A stretch of DNA of 29,474 nt from Alphaproteobacteria bacterium (GCA_011524805.1 WTJO01000199.1:1-29474), one strand, 5' to 3'; positions 8,070-16,191 are shown, counted from the stretch's first letter. The notes: generated by a model from the letters alone, not told the origin. Numbers and translations: made by a program.

Positions 8070-9251
8070 CTAGTCAGTCTGTCTAATGGCAGATGATGCT
8101 TTGATGATCACAAGGTCATCTGCATGCACCAGCTCATCTCTATGCTCATAGCCAAGAACAGCTGTAATATCTGTGCTTTTCTGGCCAGCCAGCTTCTGGG
8201 CTTCCTGATTTGAATAGGCAGTCAGCCCATAGCCAATTTCATCTCCTTCAGGCGATAATAGCTGGACAAGGTCGCCGCGGTCAAATGTGCCTGTGACGCG
8301 TGTTACGCCTACAGGCAAAAGTGATTTTCCGGCCTGAAGCGCATTATAGGCGCCCTTATCAATATGAATCTGCCCTTGCGGTGCCAGCGCACCGGCTATC
8401 CAGTTCTTTCTGGCTGTTACAGCAGAGGTAGAGGCGGCGAATAGGCTGGCCTTCCCGCCCTCTTTGAGATGGGAAAGCGGCCTGTCAATCACGCCGGAAC
8501 ATATCCCCATCGTCACGCCTGCCTTGCTGGCTATCTGTGCGGCAGCAAGTTTTGTTGTCATGCCGCCAGAGGCAAATTCGGTATCAGAATCGCCACCCAT
8601 CGCGATAATTTCGTCTGTTATTTCGCCAATATAGGGAATATGGCGGGCTGTCCTGTCTAGTTTGGGGTTGGCGCTATACAGACCGTCAATATCAGATAGC
8701 AGGATCAGCAAATCAGCAGACATCATGGCCGCCACCCGCGCCGCCAGCCTGTCATTATCGCCAAAGCGTATCTCATAGGTGGTGATGGTGTCATTTTCGT
8801 TGACAACCGGAACCACCCCAAGTGCCAGCAAAGTTGAGATTGTATCTCTGGCATTGATGTGCCGCTTGCGTGTTTCAGTATCATCAGGAGCAAGCAGTAT
8901 CTGTGCTGCTGTCAGGTTATGGGCAGCAAGCGCATCTGCCCATAGCTGGACAAGTGCAACCTGTCCTGTGGCGGCGGCGGCCTGTTTGGCTTCCAGCTTG
9001 AGAGTTTTTTTCAGTCCCAGAATCTGTCTGCCAAGCGCGATTGATCCAGAAGAAACAATAATTACCTCTTTGCCCTGTCTGCTTAGTGCGGCAATATCAT
9101 CTCCCAGTCTGTCCAGCCAGTGCTGGCGTGCTTCGCCGGATTTACCGTCAAATAGCAAGGCAGAGCCGATTTTGATCACTATTCTGCGGGCAGACTCAAT
9201 CTTGTCTGCTAGGCTGATATGATGGGTGCTGTCTGTCTGGCTAGTCATCAT
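8070..9251 (-). CDS. proB: Glutamate 5-kinase
   Basis: First and feedback-controlled step of proline synthesis: ATP-dependent phosphorylation of glutamate. The amino-acid kinase domain shows RRIVIKIGSALLF near the N-terminus, VSSGSIALG, NENDT, LLSDIDGLYSANP and SGGMTTKLAAAQIA. A C-terminal PUA domain occupies about the last 90 residues. The frame stays open further upstream, but that part lies inside obgE and does not look like ProB. The tandem ATG-ATG at 9246-9251, overlapping the end of obgE by 11 bases, gives 393 residues and is the likely start (either ATG is possible). Confidence 0.94.
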   Translation of the reverse strand: MMTSQTDSTHHISLADKIESARRIVIKIGSALLFDGKSGEARQHWLDRLGDDIAALSRQGKEVIIVSSGSIALGRQILGLKKTLKLEAKQAAAATGQVALVQLWADALAAHNLTAAQILLAPDDTETRKRHINARDTISTLLALGVVPVVNENDTITTYEIRFGDNDRLAARVAAMMSADLLILLSDIDGLYSANPKLDRTARHIPYIGEITDEIIAMGGDSDTEFASGGMTTKLAAAQIASKAGVTMGICSGVIDRPLSHLKEGGKASLFAASTSAVTARKNWIAGALAPQGQIHIDKGAYNALQAGKSLLPVGVTRVTGTFDRGDLVQLLSPEGDEIGYGLTAYSNQEAQKLAGQKSTDITAVLGYEHRDELVHADDLVIIKASSAIRQTD

Positions 9252-10287
9252 GGGGGTTCCAGCTTTGCTGTTCTTGCTGTGCGCGCAATTCGTCCATCTG
9301 GCTATCGGTGATAATCTGGTAAAGCCGCCGCAATACCTGCGGTACACCTGCACCGCTTACAGAAGACATCACCAGAATTTCGCCTGCGCCTTGCGAGGCT
9401 AGTTCAGCTTTCAGCTCGTCAATATAATCGGCCGGTGCGGCATCTGCTTTTGAGAGTACGAGAATTTCGGGCTTTTCTGCAAGGCTCTTATCATAGGCGG
9501 CAAGTTCATTTCTGATAATCTTCCAGCTTTGCAAAGGATCATTTGAGGTCGCATCAAGCAGATGCATCAGCACGCGACAGCGTTCTACATGGCCAAGAAA
9601 TCTGTGGCCAATGCCTGCCCCTTCATGTGCACCTTCGATAAGGCCGGGAATATCTGCCATCACAAATTCATGATTATCAATCCCAACAACACCCAGATTG
9701 GGGTGCAGGGTGGTGAATGGATAATCTGCGATTTTAGGTCTGGCGGCTGATACCACTGATAAAAAGGTAGATTTGCCGGCATTGGGAAGTCCTACCAGTC
9801 CGGCATCTGCAATTAGTTTCAGCCTGAGCCACACCCATAATTCGGCACCGCGTTCACCGGGCTGTGCGCGCCGTGGTGCCTGATTGGTAGATGAGGCAAA
9901 AAACGCGTTGCCCTTGCCACCTATACCGCCTTTCAGCAATACAACTTCCTGACCTTCTTTGGTCAAATCTGCCAGTACGGTAGACTGGTCATCTGATAGG
10001 ATTTGCGTGCCTTCTGGCAGGCGCAGGATTGCATGATCACCTTTGCCACCTGATCTGTCTCTGCCTGAACCGGGGGTGCCAGAGGCAGCCTTGAAATGCT
10101 GCTGATAGCGATAATCAATCAGCGTGTTCAGCCCACCGACACATTTTGCGATAACATCACCGCCCTTGCCGCCATCACCACCATCAGGTCCGCCTCTGGG
10201 CACATTTGCTTCGCGTCTGAAGCTCACAGCGCCGGGGCCGCCATTGCCAGATTTGATAAAGATTTTGGCCTGATCCAGAAATTTCAT
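9241..10287 (-). CDS. obgE: GTPase ObgE/CgtA
   Basis: Essential Obg-family GTPase that acts in 50S subunit assembly and links growth to guanine nucleotide levels. The glycine-rich OBG domain fills about residues 1-158 (SGNGGPGAVSFRRE, GGDGGKGGDV). The G domain follows with GLPNAGKST (P-loop), the G3 motif DIPGLIEG, and a variant G4 motif LSKAD in place of NKxD. The start MKFLDQAKIFIKSGNGG is the canonical N-terminus; the frame continues upstream without homology, so 10287 is preferred. It is 348 residues. It heads obgE-proB-proA and lies just downstream of an intrinsic terminator that follows rpmA. Confidence 0.95.
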   Translation of the reverse strand: MKFLDQAKIFIKSGNGGPGAVSFRREANVPRGGPDGGDGGKGGDVIAKCVGGLNTLIDYRYQQHFKAASGTPGSGRDRSGGKGDHAILRLPEGTQILSDDQSTVLADLTKEGQEVVLLKGGIGGKGNAFFASSTNQAPRRAQPGERGAELWVWLRLKLIADAGLVGLPNAGKSTFLSVVSAARPKIADYPFTTLHPNLGVVGIDNHEFVMADIPGLIEGAHEGAGIGHRFLGHVERCRVLMHLLDATSNDPLQSWKIIRNELAAYDKSLAEKPEILVLSKADAAPADYIDELKAELASQGAGEILVMSSVSGAGVPQVLRRLYQIITDSQMDELRAQQEQQSWNPHDD

Positions 10288-10322
10288 AATATCTGTCTTT
10301 ATCTGCTTTTGATGATCCACAT

Positions 10323-10360
10323 AAAAAAGGTGCCCCATTTTTTGTGCGTGGGACACCTTT
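10323..10360 (-). terminator. Intrinsic terminator between rpmA and obgE
   Basis: On the minus strand a stem of 7 bp plus 4 bp with one mismatch (10354-10360/10326-10332 and 10349-10352/10334-10337) closes an 11-base loop and runs into six T residues (10328 down to 10323). It ends the rplU-rpmA message 35 bases before the obgE ATG. That leaves no room for a normal promoter after it, so obgE must be read by partial read-through or from a start upstream of the hairpin. Confidence 0.85.
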
Positions 10361-10451
10361 GCCATTACCTATATTCAGGTGCGTATATTCAGGATATTCA
10401 GCGTCTAATCTTGCCTGAAATCAGGCTACGCTCTCAAGCCGTGGGGGGTGC

Positions 10452-10718
10452 CTATTCGGCGGCCTCGCTACCCATGACTGATACGAACGTCTTGCCGCCG
10501 CTCTTCTGGCGGAATTTGACCTGACCGTCTGTCAATGCGAATAATGTATGGTCTTTGCCCATGCCTACATTATCACCCGGATGGAATTTGGTTCCACGCT
10601 GGCGCACAATAATGTTACCCGGTATCACTGCCTCGCCGCCGAATTTTTTAACGCCAAGACGGCGACCGGCTGAATCGCGACCATTTCGTGAGCTTCCGCC
10701 TGCCTTTTTATGTGCCAT
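10452..10718 (-). CDS. rpmA: 50S ribosomal protein bL27
   Basis: Large-subunit protein near the peptidyl transferase centre; its N-terminal tail reaches the P-site tRNA. The sequence MAHKKAGGSSRNGRDS, then GVKKFGGE, the RQRGTKFHPG motif and GKDHTLFA are diagnostic, and 88 residues is standard. The N-terminus starts directly with the mature AHKK motif, so no cleavable extension of the Firmicutes type is present. It follows rplU after 15 bases with GAGG ahead of the ATG. Confidence 0.98.
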   Translation of the reverse strand: MAHKKAGGSSRNGRDSAGRRLGVKKFGGEAVIPGNIIVRQRGTKFHPGDNVGMGKDHTLFALTDGQVKFRQKSGGKTFVSVMGSEAAE

Positions 10719-10733
10719 AGCTTGGACTCCTCT

Positions 10734-11231
10734 TTACTTTGCTTTTTTCTTTGCAGCTGCTTTTTTAGCGGCTGGTTTCTTTGCCTCAGCTTTTGGTGCC
10801 GCTGCCTTTTTTGCCGCTGCTTTCTTGGCAGCTGGCTTCTTTGTTTCAGACTTTAGGGCTTCAATCTTTGGGGCTTCAGCTTTCTTGGCTGCCAATTTTG
10901 GAGCGGCGGCCTTCTTTCCCGAGCTAGAAATATCTGTAATCTTCAGCAAGGTCAGATCCTGACGGTGTCCCTGAATCCTACGATGATTTTTTCTACGCTT
11001 ACGTCTGAAAATGATAATTTTCGGACCGCGTGTCTGGCTAAGCACTTCTGCTTCAACACTCGCATTTTCAACAACAGGCGCACCAATTGTCACCTTGTCA
11101 CCATCGCCAAGCATCATCACCTTATCCAAAGTGATTGTCTGGCCTTCTTCGGCGTCAATATGTTCAACCAGGATTTTGTCATCCTTGGCTACGCGATATT
11201 GTTTTCCACCTGTCTTCACCACAGCATACAT
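10734..11231 (-). CDS. rplU: 50S ribosomal protein bL21 with long Lys/Ala tail
   Basis: Large-subunit rRNA-binding protein. The conserved core is residues 1-103: MYAVVKTGGKQYRV at the start and KRRKNHRRIQGHRQ at about 78-91. Residues 104-165 form a low-complexity tail rich in Lys, Ala and Pro. It carries an internal repeat of KKPAAKKAAAKK at about 131-142 and 151-162. Such tails occur in some alphaproteobacterial bL21 proteins, and this one is as long as half the core. The start has GAGG 8 bases upstream and a roughly 100-base leader behind a strong promoter. Confidence 0.96.
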   Translation of the reverse strand: MYAVVKTGGKQYRVAKDDKILVEHIDAEEGQTITLDKVMMLGDGDKVTIGAPVVENASVEAEVLSQTRGPKIIIFRRKRRKNHRRIQGHRQDLTLLKITDISSSGKKAAAPKLAAKKAEAPKIEALKSETKKPAAKKAAAKKAAAPKAEAKKPAAKKAAAKKKAK

Positions 11232-11338
11232 GGCGATACCCTCAAACTTATGTTAAATCTGGTTTCCAGCGTCTTTACATGGGCAATAGGCGGTCAAAGA
11301 ACACCTACCTGTCTAATGCAATTCGCTGAGCGTTCGGA

Positions 11339-11366
11339 AATATACCGTTGCCCCCGAATATGTCAA
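11339..11366 (-). promoter_or_regulatory. Sigma70-type promoter of rplU-rpmA
   Basis: A perfect TTGACA (11361-11366) and TATATT (11339-11344) are 16 bases apart on the minus strand. Transcription would start near 11332, giving a leader of about 100 bases before the rplU ATG. This is the best promoter match in the window and suits a highly expressed ribosomal protein operon. Confidence 0.75.
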
Positions 11367-11519
11367 GCCAAAACAGCCTGTTTGCATGCTTTTCAGCATA
11401 AGATAGGCGATATTTCAGCTAAATCGGCAAAATCATAAAGACGTTTATTTGAATTATGAATCAGTTTAGGCTCTAGCCAAGCGATGTTTCAGAATATGCC
11501 TGATAAGGGAGATTAACAC

Positions 11520-12020
11520 ATGCCATTATTACGTAAAGGGTATTTCGGGCTTATGGCCTGCGTGATTTGTCTATGTCTTGGCTTTGGTGTCGGGTTCGGT
11601 GCCGGCGTATATGCACTGCCGATTCTGACAGCAGAAAAGGGGTTGTCCAGAACACAGCTGGCCGAGCTGGCAAACCAGCAGACCAGTACCATGCGAACAG
11701 GCACATTTGTGCGCGAACTGGCTGATTCTGATGCCTTTCACTGGGGTGAGGGTACCATTACGGTCACAGATGAGCGTATCTGGCTAGATGGTCAGGTATC
11801 GCCGGGACCAGATTACCGGCTCTATCTTGTATCCAAATTTGTCGAAACAGAAGCAGAGTTTCTGCAGATAAAGGATAGTGCGTTGCAAATTGCCCCGATT
11901 AAAGCCTTTTCCAATTTCAGCGTAGATGTACCTAAAGGTCTGGATATTTCAGGCTATAATACCGTGCTGATATGGTGCGAGGCGTTCCGGCAATTTATTA
12001 CCGCGGCCGAAATTAAGTAA
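11520..12020 (+). CDS. Membrane-anchored DM13-domain protein
   Basis: A 166-residue protein with a Gly-rich transmembrane helix at about residues 8-37 and a single extracytoplasmic DM13 domain at about 60-163. Recognisable features are the GTF opening, DAFHWGEGTITV, the GPDYRLYLV core and the terminal VLIWCEAF with its conserved Cys153. DM13 domains have been proposed, from sequence comparison, to take part in redox or electron-transfer reactions at the cell surface; the true role is unknown. The start has AAGGGAG 8 bases upstream. It stands alone, convergent with the flavoprotein gene that follows. Confidence 0.8.
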   Translation: MPLLRKGYFGLMACVICLCLGFGVGFGAGVYALPILTAEKGLSRTQLAELANQQTSTMRTGTFVRELADSDAFHWGEGTITVTDERIWLDGQVSPGPDYRLYLVSKFVETEAEFLQIKDSALQIAPIKAFSNFSVDVPKGLDISGYNTVLIWCEAFRQFITAAEIK

Positions 12021-12076
12021 TGCATCTGTATGATGCTGGTGCTGCTAGCCTAAAAAGACCAGTATAAAAATTAGGC

Positions 12077-13072
12077 CTACCGCGTTGAGATAAGCGCTTC
12101 GGCAAGGCTGTGTCCTGACAGGAACGCCTCTTCGGCGCGCTGGCCTGTGGCTGGCCGGATATCAGCTGAAACAGGATGCCAGTCCCCTGCTATGCCCAGA
12201 TAGCCAGATGCGGCGCCAACGTCAAATAGCCGCTTTGATTGCGCATCTACAGGCTGTTCGACCTTTGCATATCGCCAGCGATGGGCACTCAGATAATCAG
12301 CTTCAGGCAGAGTGAGTTCACTTATTCTGCCAAATTCAGCCATCAGCATGCGGATAATGCTATCTGTATCAGGCGCTTCTAGCCATTCTGCCGAAAATGC
12401 TTCATTTGCCTGAAGGGTGAGTGATTGTGTCAGCCCTGATGCGCCGGGGCGCGCGCGTTCGGCTGTGGCGCTGGCAATATGTCCGCCTGACAGGCTGGCA
12501 ATTTGATCCAGCCCGTCACAGGGCGTTGCAAATCCTGCCATTACGGTCCAGCACGGGTGATAGCGTGCCTGTTCTGCAATGCTGGCAGCCTCATCTGAAA
12601 GTGGCCGGACAAGCCGGGCTGTCTGGGGGGCAGGGCTGGTGACCAGCAGATGGCGTGCCTGATAATGCTGTGCTTTTGTATCTGTTAGCTGGAACTGCGC
12701 ATCTATTACGGCAATATCCGAGATTTCGCATTGCTGGATGATATTCAGCCCATCACCCAGCATTTCTGCCAGACCCCGCATGTCTGGCGTTCCGCTAAAA
12801 CAGGGTGCCTTCCTGCCAATATCCCACAAGGCCATTTTGCCTGTCTGTTCTGCAGAGAGGCAGATTTCGGAAAATTCGGTAGAACGTGCAGTGACAAACT
12901 GGGCACCATGATTGAACAGATAGCCATCTGCCCTGCGTGTCGAGATACGGCCGCCGATTCGCCGCCCCTTATCCAGCACCAGCACATCATATCCTGCCGC
13001 TTTCAATCTGCGTGCTGCCGCCAGCCCTGCCAGTCCGGCACCAATAATCACTACCCTGTCCATCTGTGACAT
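12077..13072 (-). CDS. FAD-dependent amine oxidase-fold (renalase-like) oxidoreductase
   Basis: A 331-residue flavoprotein. It has the dinucleotide-binding motif RVVIIGAGLAGLAAARRL at the N-terminus, then LDKGRRIGGRISTRR, which binds the FAD adenosine and is typical of the renalase/amine oxidase group. The C-terminal HRWRYAK and GIAGDWHPV segments complete the FAD site. The substrate cannot be read from sequence. A TTG 21 bases upstream is open in frame, but the ATG at 13070-13072 is the more likely start. It is divergent from the HAD hydrolase gene and convergent with the DM13 gene, so it seems to be a single-gene unit. Confidence 0.8.
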   Translation of the reverse strand: MSQMDRVVIIGAGLAGLAAARRLKAAGYDVLVLDKGRRIGGRISTRRADGYLFNHGAQFVTARSTEFSEICLSAEQTGKMALWDIGRKAPCFSGTPDMRGLAEMLGDGLNIIQQCEISDIAVIDAQFQLTDTKAQHYQARHLLVTSPAPQTARLVRPLSDEAASIAEQARYHPCWTVMAGFATPCDGLDQIASLSGGHIASATAERARPGASGLTQSLTLQANEAFSAEWLEAPDTDSIIRMLMAEFGRISELTLPEADYLSAHRWRYAKVEQPVDAQSKRLFDVGAASGYLGIAGDWHPVSADIRPATGQRAEEAFLSGHSLAEALISTR

Positions 13073-13218
13073 ACTCTTATCTGCCTCTTGCAAGAATATC
13101 GGCTACATGGTCTAACTGTTACACCAGATATGTTTGCTATGCTATTTTCTGTTGAGATAGCAGGATTTCGCCAGATAGCAAGTTAAGATACTCGTTTCAG
13201 GATAACCACCACAAGCTG

Positions 13219-14166
13219 ATGAACACGCCGTCTGTAACCATATCCTCTGCCCTGCCTGCCCCTGACCGGCTAGATGCAGATGCCTGTATTGATATATATC
13301 AAATGTTGCGGCCAATTATGCCGCGATATCGCCCTGTTTCACGCCATAATTACGAACGTCTGATTGATATTCTGGACGAGGTTGACGCGCTTATTCTTGA
13401 CGGTTTTGGCGTGATTAATGTGGGTGACAGAAAAATTGACAATATTGACGAGCTGCTTGATGCCTGCGCGCGGGCAGGAAAAATTGTGGTTGTGCTGACT
13501 AATGGAGCCAGCCACCCATCGGCAAAGACATCGCAGAAATATAATGGCTGGGGGCTGGCATTGACACCAGAACAGGTTGTCTCTAGCCGTGACGCCTTTG
13601 AGGATGTTATGGCACGCAGGCCAGCCAGCCAGCTTATTTCCTTATGCGGGGCGACAACGCCGCTTGGTAGCCTGTCAGAGGTTAGATTTGATGATGATGA
13701 TGCGCTCTGGTCAGATGCAGATGGCGCTGTATTGCTTGGTACTACAAGCTGGAATGAAACAGCCCATATCAGGCTGGAGCAGTTTTTACGCCGTGGCAAT
13801 CGTACCCTGCATATTGCCAATCCTGATATTTCTGCACCGCATAGTGACGGCTTTTCAGATGAGCCGGGCTATTGGGCGGCACGGGTGATGGCAGCAGGGC
13901 TGGCAGAACCATCTTGGTATGGCAAGCCACACGCACCAGCCTTTGAGCTGGCCATAAGGCAGGTTGAACTGCTGGCAGGCAGGCAGGTTGCACGGGAGCG
14001 GATTGTCATGGTTGGCGATTCACCCCATACAGATATTCTTGGCGGCAATGCCGCAGGGCTGCGGACGGCGCTGATAACCAGCTATGGGCTGTTGCGTGAC
14101 CATAATGCAGACCGGCTGCTGGATGAAATAGGTATTCAGCCTGACTTTCTGGTGCGCCGTCTCTAG
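13219..14166 (+). CDS. HAD-superfamily class IIA hydrolase
   Basis: A 315-residue protein of the NagD-like class IIA HAD family, in the subgroup seen in alphaproteobacteria next to metabolic genes. Motif I is LILDGFGVINVGD with nucleophile Asp61; motif II is VVLTNGAS near 91-98; motif IV is MVGDSPHTDILGGNAAG near 262-276. The second Asp of the usual DxD pair is replaced by Phe (DGF), while related sequences often have Trp there, so a normal phosphatase mechanism is not certain. A sugar or nucleotide phosphate substrate would be a guess. The gene is divergent from the flavoprotein gene. Confidence 0.82.
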   Translation: MNTPSVTISSALPAPDRLDADACIDIYQMLRPIMPRYRPVSRHNYERLIDILDEVDALILDGFGVINVGDRKIDNIDELLDACARAGKIVVVLTNGASHPSAKTSQKYNGWGLALTPEQVVSSRDAFEDVMARRPASQLISLCGATTPLGSLSEVRFDDDDALWSDADGAVLLGTTSWNETAHIRLEQFLRRGNRTLHIANPDISAPHSDGFSDEPGYWAARVMAAGLAEPSWYGKPHAPAFELAIRQVELLAGRQVARERIVMVGDSPHTDILGGNAAGLRTALITSYGLLRDHNADRLLDEIGIQPDFLVRRL

Positions 14167-14284
14167 AGCAGATGCTTGGCAATCGCATCCTGGCATAAAT
14201 CCATCTAGGATATAATCGCTGTATAACAACATAACAGTTAACTGCAAGACAGGCGCAACGATAGGCGCGAAGAGAGATATGTAT

Positions 14285-15061
14285 ATGGGTGATCATAATA
14301 ACGCTATGGCAGGCAGGATGCTGATTACCGGCGCAGCAATGCGTATTGGTGCCGAGATGGCAGCGCATTTTGCGGCCATGGGCTGGCATATCATCCTGCA
14401 TTATCATAGCTCTGAAGCAGAGGCAGCAGAACAGGCACGCCAGATTGAAGCCTCAGGTGGCCGTGTGAGTCTGGTGGCAGCAGATTTGTCGTCTGAAGAT
14501 GATGTCACCAGATTGATGGCGGCAGCTACAGCAGATGGCACTGTTACAGCGCTTGTTAATAATGCGTCTCTGTTCCGGTATGATGATGCGCATACTGTCA
14601 GCTTTGAAGCGATTGCCGCCCATATGACGGTTAATCTGTCTGCGCCTGCTTTGCTGACACGACTATTTTACCAGCAGCTTGGCGCACAGGATAAGGGCTG
14701 TGTTATCAATATGCTGGATGCAAAATTATTCGGAATAAACCCAGATTATTTCAGCTATACACTGTCAAAATCTGCCTTATTATGTCTTAGCCAGATTTCA
14801 GCACAGGCCTATGCACCAAAAATGCGTGTGAATGGCATTGCGCCGGGCATTACCCTGCCATCAGGGGGACAGACAGAAGCAGAGTTCAGACAGTCCCATA
14901 AACGTAATTTGCTTGGTCAGGGCGCTTCGATATCAGAAATTGTCGCTGCCATGCAGTTGATTTTGTCTGCCAGCTCTATGACTGGTGAGGTAATCGTGCT
15001 AGATGGGGGAGTGCATCTGCAGCCGCCAGCGCGTGATGTAGCCTTTTATGAGGAATCCTGA
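14285..15061 (+). CDS. Pteridine reductase-like SDR (FolM/PTR1 type)
   Basis: NAD(P)-dependent short-chain dehydrogenase of about 258 residues. TGAAMRIG at the N-terminus is the cofactor loop and VNNAS the stabilising motif. The catalytic centre carries Asp145 in INMLDA, Tyr158 and Lys162 (YTLSK). In ordinary SDRs the Asp position is a Ser; in the pteridine reductases PTR1/FolM it is Asp, as here. Its 3' end lies 2 bases before folB, a pterin enzyme, which supports reduction of dihydropterin or dihydrofolate. An ATG 6 bases upstream (14279) is also possible; AAGAGAG is better spaced for 14285. A TATAAT lies at 14211-14216 without a clear -35. Confidence 0.82.
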   Translation: MGDHNNAMAGRMLITGAAMRIGAEMAAHFAAMGWHIILHYHSSEAEAAEQARQIEASGGRVSLVAADLSSEDDVTRLMAAATADGTVTALVNNASLFRYDDAHTVSFEAIAAHMTVNLSAPALLTRLFYQQLGAQDKGCVINMLDAKLFGINPDYFSYTLSKSALLCLSQISAQAYAPKMRVNGIAPGITLPSGGQTEAEFRQSHKRNLLGQGASISEIVAAMQLILSASSMTGEVIVLDGGVHLQPPARDVAFYEES

Positions 15062-15063
15062 AG

Positions 15064-15429
15064 ATGACATTTTCGCTGACAAGACGCTTCGTGCTAACAG
15101 GTATTGAGACAAGCTGTTCTATCGGTATTCATGATTTTGAGCGTGAAACACCTCAGCGCATACTTGTTGATCTTGAAATTCTGCTTGATCCTGACAAAGA
15201 GCCACAGGCAGATAATATCGATGATGCGCTGAATTATGATGATATCAGAGAGACAGTCATCACGATTGCCACCAGCCAGCATTTTGACCTTCAGGAAACG
15301 CTGGCCAGACGTATTTTTGACGCAATTTCGGGCATGACATCTGTTATGGGGCTATCTGTTCAGACCTCGAAACCTGATATTTATAAAGATGTGGATTGTG
15401 CCAGCTATCGTCTGTCCAGTCTGGATTAG
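15064..15429 (+). CDS. folB: Dihydroneopterin aldolase FolB
   Basis: Cleaves dihydroneopterin to 6-hydroxymethyl-dihydropterin and glycolaldehyde in folate synthesis. The 121-residue length fits. Family features are IGIHDFERETPQRILVDLEI (about 20-39), the LNYDDI segment, ETLARRIFDAI with the catalytic-region Glu, and VQTSKPDIYKDVDCASYRL at the C-terminus. It starts two bases after the SDR stop, so it is translationally coupled to it. It is convergent with phaR with a 20-base gap. Confidence 0.9.
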   Translation: MTFSLTRRFVLTGIETSCSIGIHDFERETPQRILVDLEILLDPDKEPQADNIDDALNYDDIRETVITIATSQHFDLQETLARRIFDAISGMTSVMGLSVQTSKPDIYKDVDCASYRLSSLD

Positions 15430-15449
15430 GATGTTTCATGATGGCAGCG

Positions 15450-15923
15450 CTATAGCTTTTGTATCCGCGCGCTAAGCTGTTTCATCTCTATCTGAAGCTG
15501 TTCTAGCAATTCGCGTTTACGGCTATCAAATACGTCTGTTTGTGCTGGCCTGCCTATCTTTGGCTGTCTGTCTTTTTCAATAGCATCAAGGCTGGCTTCC
15601 AGCGCTTCGTCAAGATCCAGATGATGATGGGCAAAAGACGACATTGTGCGTTCCAGATAGCGGCTAAGCAGACTGCCAGATCGGCTGCCATAGGCTTTGA
15701 TGATTTGCCGCAATGCTGCAACAGGCAGAATCTGGAAATTTTGCTCACATTCCATAATTATCTGGATCATCACAATAACGGTAATATCCTGCTTTGATTT
15801 GGCATCTATTATCTGCACTTCTGTGCCTGCCCTGATAATATCGGCACATTCCGACAGGGTGATATAGGCAGATGCCGAGGTATCATATAGACGCCTATTT
15901 GCGTATTTTTTGATTAATATCAT
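15450..15923 (-). CDS. phaR: Polyhydroxyalkanoate synthesis regulator PhaR
   Basis: DNA-binding repressor that senses polyhydroxybutyrate and controls granule (phasin) and synthesis genes. The N-terminal PHB-accumulation domain is unmistakable: IKKYANRRLYDTSASAYITL (residues 4-23) and IIDAKSKQDIT. The C-terminal part (about 110-157) is a charged helix likely to form a coiled coil. No phaC, phaA, phaB or phasin gene is in the window, so its targets lie elsewhere. It has its own intergenic control region with a perfect palindrome at 15998-16012 that suits autorepression. Confidence 0.92.
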   Translation of the reverse strand: MILIKKYANRRLYDTSASAYITLSECADIIRAGTEVQIIDAKSKQDITVIVMIQIIMECEQNFQILPVAALRQIIKAYGSRSGSLLSRYLERTMSSFAHHHLDLDEALEASLDAIEKDRQPKIGRPAQTDVFDSRKRELLEQLQIEMKQLSARIQKL

Positions 15924-15997
15924 CGCTATTGGCTACCTTTTATCTGCCTTGAATATGGTAATGTTGCTCTGGGACGGGCATAGCTAACCAGCTATAT

Positions 15998-16012
15998 TGT
16001 TGCAGTGCAACA
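15998..16012. promoter_or_regulatory. 15-bp perfect palindrome, likely PhaR operator
   Basis: TGTTGCA-G-TGCAACA is a perfect inverted repeat centred at 16005, 75 bases upstream of the phaR ATG. Its core TTGC-N3-GCAA has the half-site spacing reported for PhaR sites in alphaproteobacteria (TGC-N3/4-GCA). The position in the phaR promoter region fits negative autoregulation. Binding is inferred, not shown. Confidence 0.6.
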
Positions 16013-16191
16013 TAAAAAGGTGGAAACTGGCCAGAAAGGGTGTTTTTGACTTAGTCTTTTATGGCGTGGGCTGGTATGCTATCACATTGTGCCGATATGC
16101 ATATGCCGATATTATATGTTGGGGGATGGCTGGCTGATGCCGCAGATCACCCGCCAATATACCCCATAGCACAGAAAGGACGAGTTTATCA

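Noticed and set aside
8779..9222. 147-codon plus-strand frame antisense to proB
   Set aside because: The opposite strand encodes clear glutamate 5-kinase; Ser/Ala-rich composition is typical of a shadow frame.
10555..10962. 135-codon plus-strand frame antisense to rpmA and rplU, rich in Ala and Phe
   Set aside because: It is the mirror of the AAKK-coding repeats of bL21; it has no plausible start site and no family, so it is an artefact of composition.
13350..13820. 156-codon minus-strand frame inside the HAD hydrolase gene
   Set aside because: The plus strand has all HAD motifs; the antisense frame has none and lacks a ribosome-binding site.
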